From JANQTF01 sp041741415 (GTDB lineage Bacteria; Bacteroidota; Bacteroidia; J057), in contig JBGSKC010000023.1 of assembly GCA_041741415.1 (NCBI GenBank), forward strand, positions 35,495 to 99,494: a DNA stretch of 64,000 bases, written 5' to 3'. Below are positions 44,743 to 53,925 of the stretch, one piece after another (position 1 is the first letter of the stretch; each line of letters begins with the position of its first letter). The notes beneath the pieces were generated by a model. The model was not told where the DNA came from, searched no databases, and saw only the letters and a program-made list of their open reading frames with translations. The translations under genes and the position numbers were made by a program.

Positions 44743-45492
44743 ATGTCTCCAAAAACCGCAATCATCACAGGCGCAGGTCAGGGAATCGGCCTGGCCATTG
44801 CCCGCAGCCTGGTAGCCTCCGGGGCGAATGTTGTCCTCAACGACATGGACCCTGAACTGGCCCGAGCTGCCGGAGCTGCTCTGGGCGGGAAGGTGCTTGT
44901 AGTTGCCGGTGATGCCAGCCGTCAGGAAATCATTGACGAGATGGTTGCTGGTGCTGTTTCCCGTTTTGGCGGCCTGGACATCGTCATCGCAAATGCCGGG
45001 ATTACCCTGTTTGGTCAGTTCCTGGCTTATAACCGGGAAGACTTCAGCCGGGTGGCCGAGGTCAACCTCGGAGGATCCTTTTTCCTTGCCCAGGCTGCTG
45101 CCCGCCAGATGATGATCCAGGCGCGGGGCGGCTCTATTCTGTTCATGTCTTCTGTCACAGCCTCCCGGGCACACCGCGACCTTGCCGCCTATGGCATGAC
45201 CAAGGCAGGCCTCGAAGCCCTGGCCCGCCACCTGGCCCTCGAACTAGGCTCCGCCGGGATCAATGTCAACGCCATAGCACCCGGTGCCACCGCTACGGAA
45301 CGCACCCTCTCCGACCCGTCCTACGCCAGCACCTGGGCCAGCCTCACACCCATGGGCAGGGCGGCCAGCGTGGAAGATATCGCGAAAACCGCAGCCTTCC
45401 TGGTTTCGGATGCGGCCAAACACATCTCCGGCCAAACCATCATCGTCGATGGTGGCTGGAGCGCCATGAGCCCGGGACCGGAAAGCGTCTGA
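44743..45492 (+). CDS. Short-chain dehydrogenase/reductase (SDR, classical)
   Basis: 249 residues with the full classical SDR set. The nucleotide loop is TGAGQGIG (9-16), and the acid D36 (NDMD) after strand two favours NAD(H). Also present are NAG (84-86), catalytic Ser137 in MSSVTAS, Tyr150 and Lys154 in AYGMTK, and the late INVNAIAPG and ISGQTIIVDGG motifs. It is a soluble oxidoreductase; the substrate cannot be told from sequence, though 3-ketoacyl-type or sugar-type SDRs share this layout. The gene stands alone between two exported-protein genes. Confidence 0.93.
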   Translation: MSPKTAIITGAGQGIGLAIARSLVASGANVVLNDMDPELARAAGAALGGKVLVVAGDASRQEIIDEMVAGAVSRFGGLDIVIANAGITLFGQFLAYNREDFSRVAEVNLGGSFFLAQAAARQMMIQARGGSILFMSSVTASRAHRDLAAYGMTKAGLEALARHLALELGSAGINVNAIAPGATATERTLSDPSYASTWASLTPMGRAASVEDIAKTAAFLVSDAAKHISGQTIIVDGGWSAMSPGPESV

Positions 45493-45673
45493 GCCGGTTG
45501 TTCGGTGCCCCAGATCGCCCGTTCAGCGGGTTCATCGCCGGGTTGGGAAAGATGAAAAAAGAGGATTCTTTGTTTGTGGGTAGTTTTTGGTGAATCTGAT
45601 TTTCCCGTATCCGGAGGGCAAATGCAGGTTCATTTGTTTTAATAATAAAGCATCCTTTCCTCCTAACCACGTG

Positions 45674-47791
45674 ATGATTATGAAAAGACGTCTTCTCCTT
45701 CTCCTTTTTTGCCTCAGCCACTTTGCCTGGGCGCAGACAGTTGTGCTGAACCCTTCTCAGGACAACACCCTCTACGAAGATCCCACTGGTGCCTTGAGCA
45801 ACGGGTCGGGCACGGCCATTTTTGCCGGAAACACCAATAACGGAGAAAAACGCAGGGCCCTGCTTCAATTTGACCTGAGCAGCATTCCCGCCAACGCGAC
45901 AATCACCTCCGCTACCCTCACCCTGAGCATGAACCAGAGCATTGCCGGAGCCACTACCATGAACCTCCACAAAGTCAGTGCATCCTGGGGCGAAGGCAGT
46001 TCCATTGCCTCGGGCCAGCAGGGCGGTGGTGCCAATTCCCAGCCTGGTGATGCCACCTGGCTGCATAGGTCTTTTTCCACCACCCTGTGGACCACGCCCG
46101 GCGGTGATTTTTCTGCCACCTCCTCGGCCAACACCTCTGTGGGCGGCAACGGCAACTACAACTGGACCAGCGCCCAGCTCGCCGCCGACGTGCAGGGTTG
46201 GCTGAGCACTCCTGCCACCAATTTTGGATGGATCCTGCTAGGCAACGAGGGCCTCACGCCGAGTGCCAAGCGCTTTGTGAGCCGCGAAGGCGCTTCAGCC
46301 TCCAGGCCCAAACTCACCATCAGCTACACCGTTCCCTGCCAGGCTCCTGCGATTCCGGCCCTCTCGGCTGGTAGCACCTCTATCTGCCCGGGTAGCAGCA
46401 CCACCATCCTGGCCACCGGAGCCCTGAACGACGCAACAGCCTGGCGCCTCTACACGGGCTCCTGCGGCGGAACCTTCGTGGCCAGCAGTGCATCAGGCCA
46501 GTTTTCAGTTGCGCCCTCTGTCACAACCACCTATTTCGTTCGCGGGGAAGGCGGTTGCGTAACGCCCGGCAACTGTGCCTCCATCACAATCACCGTGCTG
46601 CCGCTGGAAAATGCAGGGTTCAGCTGGCCTCTCTCCATGATCTGTCAGGACTCGGCTACCCTGCTGCCAACCATCTCGGGCGTGACCGGAGGGACTTTCT
46701 CTGCAGGCCCGATTGGCCTTGCCCTCAACGCCAGCACCGGAGCCATTGACCTCGCAGCAAGCCAGCCCGGAATTTATCAGGTAAGCTACACCACCCCCGG
46801 AACCGGCTGCCAGAACAGCTCCACCCAGGTGCTTACCATTCTCCCCGCCTACAACCAGATCCTGCCCGTCACCCTCTGCGATGGCGACACCTTTTTGCTG
46901 GGCAACCAGACCCTCACCCTGCCTGGCAGTTACACGGAGGCGTTTGTATCGAAAGATGGCTGCGACTCCGTCGTGACCATCCAACTGAGCTTTGCTGCCG
47001 GATTCAGTAAAAACCAGACAGCCACCATTTGTGTGGGCGAAACCTTTGATTTTGGCGGCCAATTGCTGGATTCTGCTGGCACTTACACCCGCCAGATTCT
47101 CTCCACCTCCGGCGGCTGCGACACCACCCTCACCCTCGTCCTTACGGTAGGAAAACTAGCCCTGAGCAGCATTTTTGTTAACCTCTGCCCCGGGGAAAGC
47201 CTTGTGTTTGGCACCCAAACCATCGACACCGCCGGGACCTTTGTTGAAACCTTCAGCACTTCCCTCGGCTGCGATTCCACCGTTGTGCTCAACGTTTCCC
47301 TCACCACCCTTGACACCAGCGTGGTGCGGATAGACGTAAATACAGTAACCGCCCAGGCCAGCGGCGTGAGCTATTCCTGGGTGAATTGTGAAACCCTCGT
47401 CCAGGACCAGCCCGGCGATACCCTGGCCACTTTCAGCGTAGGTCAGGGCAAGTTTGGGAATTACTTTGTGATTGTGAGCGATGGAACCTGCTCCGACACG
47501 AGCGAGTGCTTTTTCCTTTCGGGCGACCTCATCAGTGTTGACGATGAATTCCAGGCTTCAATGAAGCTCTATCCCAACCCGACGCATGGCGAGGTAATCG
47601 TGGCCTTCAACGAGTGGGCGAGCGAACTGGAGCTGATGCTGTTCACCACCCAGGGCCAGTTGGTGCGGACCTGGGATCGGGCTCAGGCTAATGAAATCAC
47701 ATTGAACATCAGCGACTTGCCAGCGGGCCTCTACCTCCTTCAGGTGCGCGACGGCGACCGCCAGGCCATCTGGAAGCTGCGAAAAGACTGA
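45674..47791 (+). CDS. Secreted DNRLRE-type domain protein with Ig-like modules and T9SS tail
   Basis: About 705 residues. The start is an ATG at 45674 or 45680; either gives a signal peptide (MKRRLLLLLFCLSHFAWAQ). Residues ~22-225 are a DNRLRE/CBM96-like jelly-roll (QDNTLYED.., RALLQFDLSSIPANATITSATL, WTSAQLAADVQGWL..NFGWIL). Next is an Ig-like domain (SICPGSSTTILATGAL..CGGTFVASS) and three 'CDGDTFLLGNQTLTLPGSYTE...GCDSVVTIQLS' repeats (about 395-560), common in Bacteroidota secreted proteins. The T9SS tail begins MKLYPNPTHGEVIVAF and ends AIWKLRKD. Likely a surface or released carbohydrate-binding or adhesive protein. An intrinsic terminator follows. Confidence 0.85.
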   Translation: MIMKRRLLLLLFCLSHFAWAQTVVLNPSQDNTLYEDPTGALSNGSGTAIFAGNTNNGEKRRALLQFDLSSIPANATITSATLTLSMNQSIAGATTMNLHKVSASWGEGSSIASGQQGGGANSQPGDATWLHRSFSTTLWTTPGGDFSATSSANTSVGGNGNYNWTSAQLAADVQGWLSTPATNFGWILLGNEGLTPSAKRFVSREGASASRPKLTISYTVPCQAPAIPALSAGSTSICPGSSTTILATGALNDATAWRLYTGSCGGTFVASSASGQFSVAPSVTTTYFVRGEGGCVTPGNCASITITVLPLENAGFSWPLSMICQDSATLLPTISGVTGGTFSAGPIGLALNASTGAIDLAASQPGIYQVSYTTPGTGCQNSSTQVLTILPAYNQILPVTLCDGDTFLLGNQTLTLPGSYTEAFVSKDGCDSVVTIQLSFAAGFSKNQTATICVGETFDFGGQLLDSAGTYTRQILSTSGGCDTTLTLVLTVGKLALSSIFVNLCPGESLVFGTQTIDTAGTFVETFSTSLGCDSTVVLNVSLTTLDTSVVRIDVNTVTAQASGVSYSWVNCETLVQDQPGDTLATFSVGQGKFGNYFVIVSDGTCSDTSECFFLSGDLISVDDEFQASMKLYPNPTHGEVIVAFNEWASELELMLFTTQGQLVRTWDRAQANEITLNISDLPAGLYLLQVRDGDRQAIWKLRKD

Positions 47792-47810
47792 TCAGTCAAA
47801 TGCCATGATG

Positions 47811-47847
47811 AACAGGAGCCGGGCGAAAGTCTGGCTCTTGTTTTTTG
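47811..47847 (+). terminator. Intrinsic terminator after the DNRLRE gene
   Basis: AACAGGAGCC (47811-47820) pairs with GGCTCTTGTT (47833-47842), with one G-U pair, and is followed by a run of six T. Classic layout 20 bases after the stop. Confidence 0.9.
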
Positions 47848-47929
47848 TTGTCGAATGTGAAAGCGCAGGGCTGCGGCTTCGCTTCTGTCCGCGAGATTGC
47901 GTTAGTTTGCGGCGAAACAACCCATCAAC

Positions 47930-48520
47930 ATGACCCTGGCCATCGTCAAATACAACGCCGGCAATATCCAGTCGGTGACCTTCGCCCTGCAGCGCCTGGG
48001 CGTGGACCCGGTGCTTACGGACGACCCCGAGCTGCTGCGCAGCGCCGACAAGGTCATTTTCCCCGGCGTGGGCGAGGCGAGCTCTGCCATGAACTACCTC
48101 CGTACCCGGGGCCTGGACCAGGTGCTGACCAGCCTGAAGCAGCCCTTTCTGGGCATCTGCCTGGGGATGCAGCTCATGGCCCGCCATTCGGAAGAAGGCG
48201 ACGTGGCCTGTCTGGGCGTGTTTGATCATGCGGTGAAAAAATTCCCCGCGACAGTTGGCAAGGTGCCCCACATGGGCTGGAACCGCCTGAGCAAGCCCGG
48301 CGGCCCCCTGCTGGAAAACCTGCCCGGCGAGCCGTTTTTCTACTTCGTTCACAGCTACTATGTCGAAACCGGCCCCGCAACGGTGGCCACCTGCGAGTAT
48401 GGCTTTCCCTTTTCCGCCGTCATGCAGCAGGATAACTTTTTTGCCACCCAGTTTCACCCCGAAAAAAGCGGCGAAGCCGGTGCCAGGGTGCTGGAGAATT
48501 TTTTGGGAATGGGGCGTTAG
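47930..48520 (+). CDS. hisH: Imidazole glycerol phosphate synthase glutaminase subunit HisH
   Basis: 196 residues, normal length for HisH, the class I glutamine amidotransferase that feeds ammonia to HisF in histidine biosynthesis. The triad is clear: Cys77 in LGICLGMQ, His176 and Glu178 in QFHPEKSG. The oxyanion strand PGVGEA (45-50) and VHSYYV are also typical. The cytosolic partner HisF, and hisA, hisI and hisB, are not adjacent, so histidine genes are scattered or hisH sits apart in this genome. Its 3' end overlaps the convergent YcxB-like gene by four bases. Confidence 0.96.
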   Translation: MTLAIVKYNAGNIQSVTFALQRLGVDPVLTDDPELLRSADKVIFPGVGEASSAMNYLRTRGLDQVLTSLKQPFLGICLGMQLMARHSEEGDVACLGVFDHAVKKFPATVGKVPHMGWNRLSKPGGPLLENLPGEPFFYFVHSYYVETGPATVATCEYGFPFSAVMQQDNFFATQFHPEKSGEAGARVLENFLGMGR

Positions 48521-49041
48521 CTCCTCCCCACTCCCTCCATCCATCCTGCCCAGCGGGAACTGAGCTCCGGACTGCTGAGGGCGCGCTTGGGCAGCACCAG
48601 TGCCTGCTTGTTGTCGAGGTAGAGCATCCAGTGCTTGTCAGTTTCGGCGATGTCCTTCACCTCGCGCCAGGGAAATACCTGATCGCCTGATTCCAGTAAC
48701 ACCCTGATGGCCTTGTCGTCCACCTGCCAGGTGCGCGGACCGATCACCTGAGGGCTCTTTTTCACAACTGCCTGGATGTGATTGCTCACGCGCAGCTTCA
48801 CAAAAAAGCCCAGCAGGGCCACATAGGCCAGCGAGGCCCCCGCCAGCAGGCTGATGAGCGTCCAGTCGGGCTGGTCCAGAAACACCAGCACAATGACCAC
48901 AGCCAGCGCCGCGATAACAAGCACCTGGATCTGAGAGCGGCGGCGCTGGCTTTTTTTTGCGGGCTTGGCCCAGGCGTTGAAGTAGTTGAAGGCTACCAGA
49001 TCCTCTGCGATCTGGTCAAATTGAAAAGTGGTAGGATTCAT
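48517..49041 (-). CDS. YcxB-like two-helix membrane protein
   Basis: 174 residues from the ATG at 49041 (MNPTTFQFDQIAEDLVAFNYFNA). Two transmembrane helices (IQVLVIAALAVVIVLVFL and TLISLLAGASLAYVALLGFFV) precede a C-terminal YcxB-like domain with 'RTWQVDDKAIRVLLESGDQVFPWREVKDIAETDKHWMLYLDNKQALVLPKRAL'-type elements (PH-like fold, membrane surface). The role of the family is not known. The ATG overlaps the stop of the upstream giant gene as ATGA, so it is translationally coupled to it. The frame extends further upstream (to 49182) but only inside that gene. Confidence 0.7.
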   Translation of the reverse strand: MNPTTFQFDQIAEDLVAFNYFNAWAKPAKKSQRRRSQIQVLVIAALAVVIVLVFLDQPDWTLISLLAGASLAYVALLGFFVKLRVSNHIQAVVKKSPQVIGPRTWQVDDKAIRVLLESGDQVFPWREVKDIAETDKHWMLYLDNKQALVLPKRALSSPELSSRWAGWMEGVGRS

Positions 49042-52000
49042 CGGATCAGGGTCACGGTTCCTCCATGGTTGATCTGCGCCCCGGCATTGGTCCGGGCTTT
49101 CACAGCAAAGGTATAAACTCCTTCCTGAGCCACACCACCTCCGGGAATTCTTCCGTCCCAGCCTGCGTCGAGCTGTGTCCAACGCGTGATCAGGCGGCCC
49201 CAGCGATCAAAGATCAGCACTTCCAGCTCCGCAATGCCCTCTCCTTTCACCACAAACACATCATTTTCGCCATCGCCATTCGGGGTGAAGGCATTGGGAT
49301 AAAAAATCTGGCCGTCAGCGATGATGGTGAGGGTCAGGCTAAAGGTCGTGGGGCAAACGAAAAAGGCGTTCCAGGCGGTGAGCGTCACGGTGTATTCGCC
49401 CGGAAGCTCATACTGATGCAATGGATTTTCCTCATCCTCCAGGGCTCCGTCGCCAAACTCCCAGAGATAAGTCACGCCCCCAATCGTTTGGTTGAGGAAG
49501 CGAATGGGGTTCTGCGACTCCAGAATGGGCATCGAAGGATCCGGCAGGGTCGTGAAGCGGGTGTCGGCGGGCGGGGTGTCTGGAATCACGACGGTGAGGG
49601 TATCCTCGCAGCCGCGCTCGTCGAGCAGCCGGACGAGATAGGTGAGGCCCAGCACATCCACTGCAGCGGGGCCTTCCAGTCCGGGCAGGCCGGGCCATTC
49701 AAAGCGATAGGCACCTGTGCCGCCCGTGGCGCTCAGGTAGGCTGCGCCATTTTCCCAGCTGCAAAATGCCTCCCGGATCGAATCAATAGCCATTTCCAGC
49801 AAAGCCGGCTCGGTGAGTTCGACTTCTCCGAGCACTTCACAGCCCAGCGAATCCACCGACCGGAAGCCATAGCTCCCTGCAGGAAGTCCCAGGGCGCTGT
49901 CGCCGGTTTGGACCGGGTTGGTAAACCACTCGGTGAGATAGCCACCGTTTCCTCCGGCAAGGTTCACAAAAACAACCCCATTCGATTCGCCAAAACAACG
50001 AACCTGCTCAGAGCCGGTGGTGGCAGTGAACAAGGCAGGCTCCTGAATCCGGAGGTCCGGCAGCACGGTCTGGCAGGCGGAATCGTCCGACAGAATCACC
50101 TGGTAGAGGCCGGGAGCAAGGTTGGCGAAGATGGTATCGGATTGCGGAGCGCCGCCGGAGAGCTGAAACTGGTAGGGGGCCACGCCGCCATTTGCCGTCA
50201 CCACAATCCGGCCGTTATTTTCGCCAAAACAACGCACATCCTGTTGCAGCACCAGGTCAATTTCAAGGGCTGTGGGCTGGCTCAGCAGGAAGGAGGCAGT
50301 GTCGGTGCACAGGCTGTCGTCCTGAACCTGGACCACATAAGCCCCGGCATTGAGGCCGGTGAAAAGCGAGTCGGACTGCAGCGGCCCGCCATTGAGGCGG
50401 AACTGCCAGGGGCTGCGCCCGCCCGAAACTGATACCAGTACTTCTCCGGTGCTGCCGCCGAAGCAGGCAATATCCCGGAAGTCCGCCGGACTCAGGATCA
50501 GGCTGTCGGGCTGTTCAATCAGGAAAATGGCGCTGTCCACGCAGGCGCTGTCGTCGCGCACCTGCACGAGGTAGCTGCCCGGGGCCAGTTGGGCAAAAGT
50601 CGTCTGACTACCCCAGCCAAGGGTTTCAAACTGAAATTCATAAGCGCCGCTTCCGCCATTGGCCGCCACAGAAATTTGGCCGTTATCCTCGCCAAAACAA
50701 CGCACCTGGCTCCAGATCAGGGTGTCGAGGAGGAGCCGGGGTGGTTCGTTCAGCACAAAGGGGATGGTGTCGGTGCAGGCATTCGCATCCTCCACTACTG
50801 CCAGGAAATTGCCTGCCGTGAGGCCGGTAAACTGCCCGGAGTTTTGGAAAGCGCCGCCAACAGAAAATGCATAAGGCGTTACCCCGCCCGAGGAGACGAG
50901 CCGCGCTTCGCCATCCGCCGACTGAAAGCAGGCCAGGTCCTTGAAGGCCGCCAGGGAAAGATCCAGCACAGGCGGCTCGGCAATGACAAGCGGAATGGGC
51001 ACCAGACAGCCGTTGGCGTCAAACATGATCAGGGTATCTGTGAGGGCGGGGAGGTTGGCGAATACGGGATTCTGGGTGGTATCTCCCTGGAACACATAGC
51101 TGTAGGGGGCGCTTCCTCCGAAAGCTGTCATCTGCACCCAGCCTGTGCTGTCGCCAAAGCAACCCACGTCCCGCAGGGAGTCAATCCCGGCAGCCAGGCC
51201 GGTGGGGGTTGTGAGGAAGGTATCCACCTCGGCCTCGCAGCCGTTGTCGTCGCGGACGGTGAGGGTGTATAGCCCTGCGAACAGGTTAGGGAAGGTGCCG
51301 GAAGCCTGGAAAGGCTGGAAATTGAGCTTGAATTCGTAGGGCTGGGTGCCGCCTGTTCCGCTCACTGCCAGCACCCCGCTGTTGTTGCCGAAGCAGTCCA
51401 CATCAATGCGGTCGGTTACGGTGATTTCAAGGAGCGGCGGTTCACCGACTGTAACAGGCAAATTGAACTCACAGAGGCTGTCGTCGCGAACCACGAGGGT
51501 GTAATTGCCCGCTGCCAGGCCGAAAATGGTGTCATTTACCTGGAAAACCCCGCCGCTCAAAGCATAGGTGTAGGGGGCCCAGCCACCCAGGCCCTGCAAC
51601 TGCACAAAGCCGCTGCTGTCGCCGAAACACAGGGCATCCTGCACATTTGCCAACAAATTCAAAGCTATCGGCTCCTGCACCTGCACCGGGAACTGAGACA
51701 CGCAGGCGCTGTCGTCGCGGACCGAAACAGTATAATTCCCGGCGGTCAGGGTGCCGAAAGTGGGATTAGCCCCGAAAGCACCTCCCTGGATGGCAAACTG
51801 ATAGCCCGGCACACCGCCGCCTGCCGTCACGGTGACGGCTCCGCTGGCATCCCCGGCGCAGTCAACCTGGTTCACCTGGAAACTCGCGGTAATGGCTGTG
51901 GGCTGGCTAATGGTGACCTGGGTTTGTGCCTGGCAGCCCAATAGGTCCTGCACAGTAACCGGATACGTTCCTGCCACGAGGCCTGAAAAAGTCGGCGAAG

Positions 52001-53735
52001 GTTGCAAAGGCCCGCCGCCAAGGGAGAATTGGTAAGGGGCATTCCCCAGAGAGGCCGCCATGGTCACCGCCCCTGAATTCGCGCCGAAGCAGTCGACTCC
52101 TTTGATCGTTTGTGCCTGAAGCTGTATCTGTGGGGGCTGTGTGAGGGTAACAGTGGTTGTGGTGGTGCAACCATTTTGGTCGCTGGCCACGATGGTGTAG
52201 GTGCCAGCCGCCAGGTTGAGAAAGGTAGGCGAAAGCTGGAACGGCCCGCCATTGAGCCGGTATTGTTTGTTTCCTGTGCCGCCTGTTGCAGTTACCGTAA
52301 CGGTGCCCGTGGTCGTGCCAAAGCAGTTGGGCGAGATACTGGACAGCACCTGGAGCTGAAGCGGAGGCGGATTGGTAACTTGAAAAGGAATGGTATCCCG
52401 GCATTGGGCGCCGTTGCTCGCAACCAGCAAATAGGCACCCGGACCAAGGTTGTTGATTGTGGCGGAGGGGTTGCCGAAGGTTTGGTTTTGGAGAAGGGTG
52501 CCTCCCACGAGGTTGTACCACCAGGTTCTGAATAGCGGAACGCCGGTATTGACAAAGGTAGCGGAGCCAGTGTTGCTGCCGGCGCAGTCTGGTGGTTGCA
52601 CGGACAGCGAGGGCGCAGGGCGCAGGGTGACTTGAACCGTGTCGAGGAAATTGATGCAAAAATTACTGACTCCCACTACATAGGTGCCTGGCCCAGAGAC
52701 AGTTGTTACATTTCCTGTTGTACCATTAGACCAGACGTAGTTGGTGAAAGGGAGGGAAGTAGCGGTGAGGGTAACTGGCTGCCCGGTTTTACACTGATCG
52801 AAAAAGTCAGGGAGGACATTCAGCGCGGTGTCGGTTTGAACGAAGACAGTGACGGTGTCGAAACGGAGATTGCCGCAGGCATCCGTTACCCGGACAGTGT
52901 AGGTAGTCGTGACATCGGGGGTGGCGATGGGGTTGACTGCGGTAGAATCGCTGAGGGAACTTCCGGGTCTCCAAAGGAAGGTATCACCGCTGCCTACGGA
53001 GAGAGGCACAGATTGCCCCTTGCAAATGGCGGTATCCTGCTGGGATTCGGTGAAGGAGATATAATCGAGGCAAAATCGGTGTTCGTTCCAGAAGCCGCCG
53101 GTGGCAGAAGTAAAGCCCCAGAAGACGAGCGAATCGCCACCAAAGACATTGGTGATGATGTCGCCTACATAGCTGATCCTGAGGTTACAGTCGATGTATG
53201 CGCGCAGGACCATGGTGTCGGCATTCCAGGTAACGCGCATTTTGTGCCAGTTGCAATTTTCGATGTTTCCACCTGTGGCAAGGGCAGGGAAGGGTCCCGC
53301 CACGGTACCACCACCGGCGCCATGGGTGGTGTTTCCATTCAATTGAACAGCAATGTGGTCGAAACCAGGGTCGTTCAAATCGCCATTTTGCCAGGTATCC
53401 AATTCAACAGCGACTGAAGGCGTAACTCCCTGGTAGCCGATGCCGCCACCAGCCACTCCGATATTGGTGCTGATGGGCTGCAGCACAAAGGCGATTCCAT
53501 CTGCTCCGTCTGTGTCTTTGCAGCCGAGGAATATATCAAAATACAGATCGAAGGATTCCTTGAGGTTGATCTTATCAAGGTACCAAACCGAGCCGTTGCG
53601 GAACCCCGCATCCTGCGTCAGTCGAAAGCAATTGCCCTGCTGAACGGCATCTCCGTTGGGGATGTACAACTGGGAGTATAGCTGGCCGAAACCGATTACG
53701 ATCAGGCCAACACAAGCAAACGTTTTCTTTAGCAT
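49038..53735 (-). CDS. 1565-residue surface protein: L-type lectin, SprB repeats, PKD and CHU_C tail
   Basis: The ATG at 53735 gives the signal peptide MLKKTFACVGLIVIGFGQLYSQ. Residues ~25-255 are an L-type lectin-like domain (DLYFDIFLGCKDTDGADGIAFVLQP, SVAVELDTWQNG, DHIAVQLNG, W-H-K-M-R-V-T-W). Then come an Ig-like stretch (~260-400) and 13 SprB-type repeats of ~77 residues (pattern CFGxxxGxVxVxAxGGxxPYxF.. Y.V.V.D...C). A PKD domain (TIGGVTYLWEFGDGALEDEENPLHQY) and the CHU_C tail (PNAFTPNGDGENDVF, LIFDRWGRLI, GTVTLIR) complete the protein. SprB is the mobile gliding adhesin; here a lectin heads the same repeats. Export by T9SS is expected. The open frame continues to 53798 without similarity. 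Confidence 0.92.
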   Translation of the reverse strand: MLKKTFACVGLIVIGFGQLYSQLYIPNGDAVQQGNCFRLTQDAGFRNGSVWYLDKINLKESFDLYFDIFLGCKDTDGADGIAFVLQPISTNIGVAGGGIGYQGVTPSVAVELDTWQNGDLNDPGFDHIAVQLNGNTTHGAGGGTVAGPFPALATGGNIENCNWHKMRVTWNADTMVLRAYIDCNLRISYVGDIITNVFGGDSLVFWGFTSATGGFWNEHRFCLDYISFTESQQDTAICKGQSVPLSVGSGDTFLWRPGSSLSDSTAVNPIATPDVTTTYTVRVTDACGNLRFDTVTVFVQTDTALNVLPDFFDQCKTGQPVTLTATSLPFTNYVWSNGTTGNVTTVSGPGTYVVGVSNFCINFLDTVQVTLRPAPSLSVQPPDCAGSNTGSATFVNTGVPLFRTWWYNLVGGTLLQNQTFGNPSATINNLGPGAYLLVASNGAQCRDTIPFQVTNPPPLQLQVLSSISPNCFGTTTGTVTVTATGGTGNKQYRLNGGPFQLSPTFLNLAAGTYTIVASDQNGCTTTTTVTLTQPPQIQLQAQTIKGVDCFGANSGAVTMAASLGNAPYQFSLGGGPLQPSPTFSGLVAGTYPVTVQDLLGCQAQTQVTISQPTAITASFQVNQVDCAGDASGAVTVTAGGGVPGYQFAIQGGAFGANPTFGTLTAGNYTVSVRDDSACVSQFPVQVQEPIALNLLANVQDALCFGDSSGFVQLQGLGGWAPYTYALSGGVFQVNDTIFGLAAGNYTLVVRDDSLCEFNLPVTVGEPPLLEITVTDRIDVDCFGNNSGVLAVSGTGGTQPYEFKLNFQPFQASGTFPNLFAGLYTLTVRDDNGCEAEVDTFLTTPTGLAAGIDSLRDVGCFGDSTGWVQMTAFGGSAPYSYVFQGDTTQNPVFANLPALTDTLIMFDANGCLVPIPLVIAEPPVLDLSLAAFKDLACFQSADGEARLVSSGGVTPYAFSVGGAFQNSGQFTGLTAGNFLAVVEDANACTDTIPFVLNEPPRLLLDTLIWSQVRCFGEDNGQISVAANGGSGAYEFQFETLGWGSQTTFAQLAPGSYLVQVRDDSACVDSAIFLIEQPDSLILSPADFRDIACFGGSTGEVLVSVSGGRSPWQFRLNGGPLQSDSLFTGLNAGAYVVQVQDDSLCTDTASFLLSQPTALEIDLVLQQDVRCFGENNGRIVVTANGGVAPYQFQLSGGAPQSDTIFANLAPGLYQVILSDDSACQTVLPDLRIQEPALFTATTGSEQVRCFGESNGVVFVNLAGGNGGYLTEWFTNPVQTGDSALGLPAGSYGFRSVDSLGCEVLGEVELTEPALLEMAIDSIREAFCSWENGAAYLSATGGTGAYRFEWPGLPGLEGPAAVDVLGLTYLVRLLDERGCEDTLTVVIPDTPPADTRFTTLPDPSMPILESQNPIRFLNQTIGGVTYLWEFGDGALEDEENPLHQYELPGEYTVTLTAWNAFFVCPTTFSLTLTIIADGQIFYPNAFTPNGDGENDVFVVKGEGIAELEVLIFDRWGRLITRWTQLDAGWDGRIPGGGVAQEGVYTFAVKARTNAGAQINHGGTVTLIR

Positions 53736-53925
53736 AACCGACTGGGAAAGTACTTCATCCTCACTCACCAAAACGAAACGGAATTGGACGGACACCACAA
53801 TCCCCTCGAATTTATTAAAAAACCCTTGGATTGGTGGCAGCCTCCGTCTGGAATTTTAGCCAGAACAACCAAACCTTTGCAACGGAAACCGACGTTAAGC
53901 CCTGTGTCACCCGATCGACTTCCAT

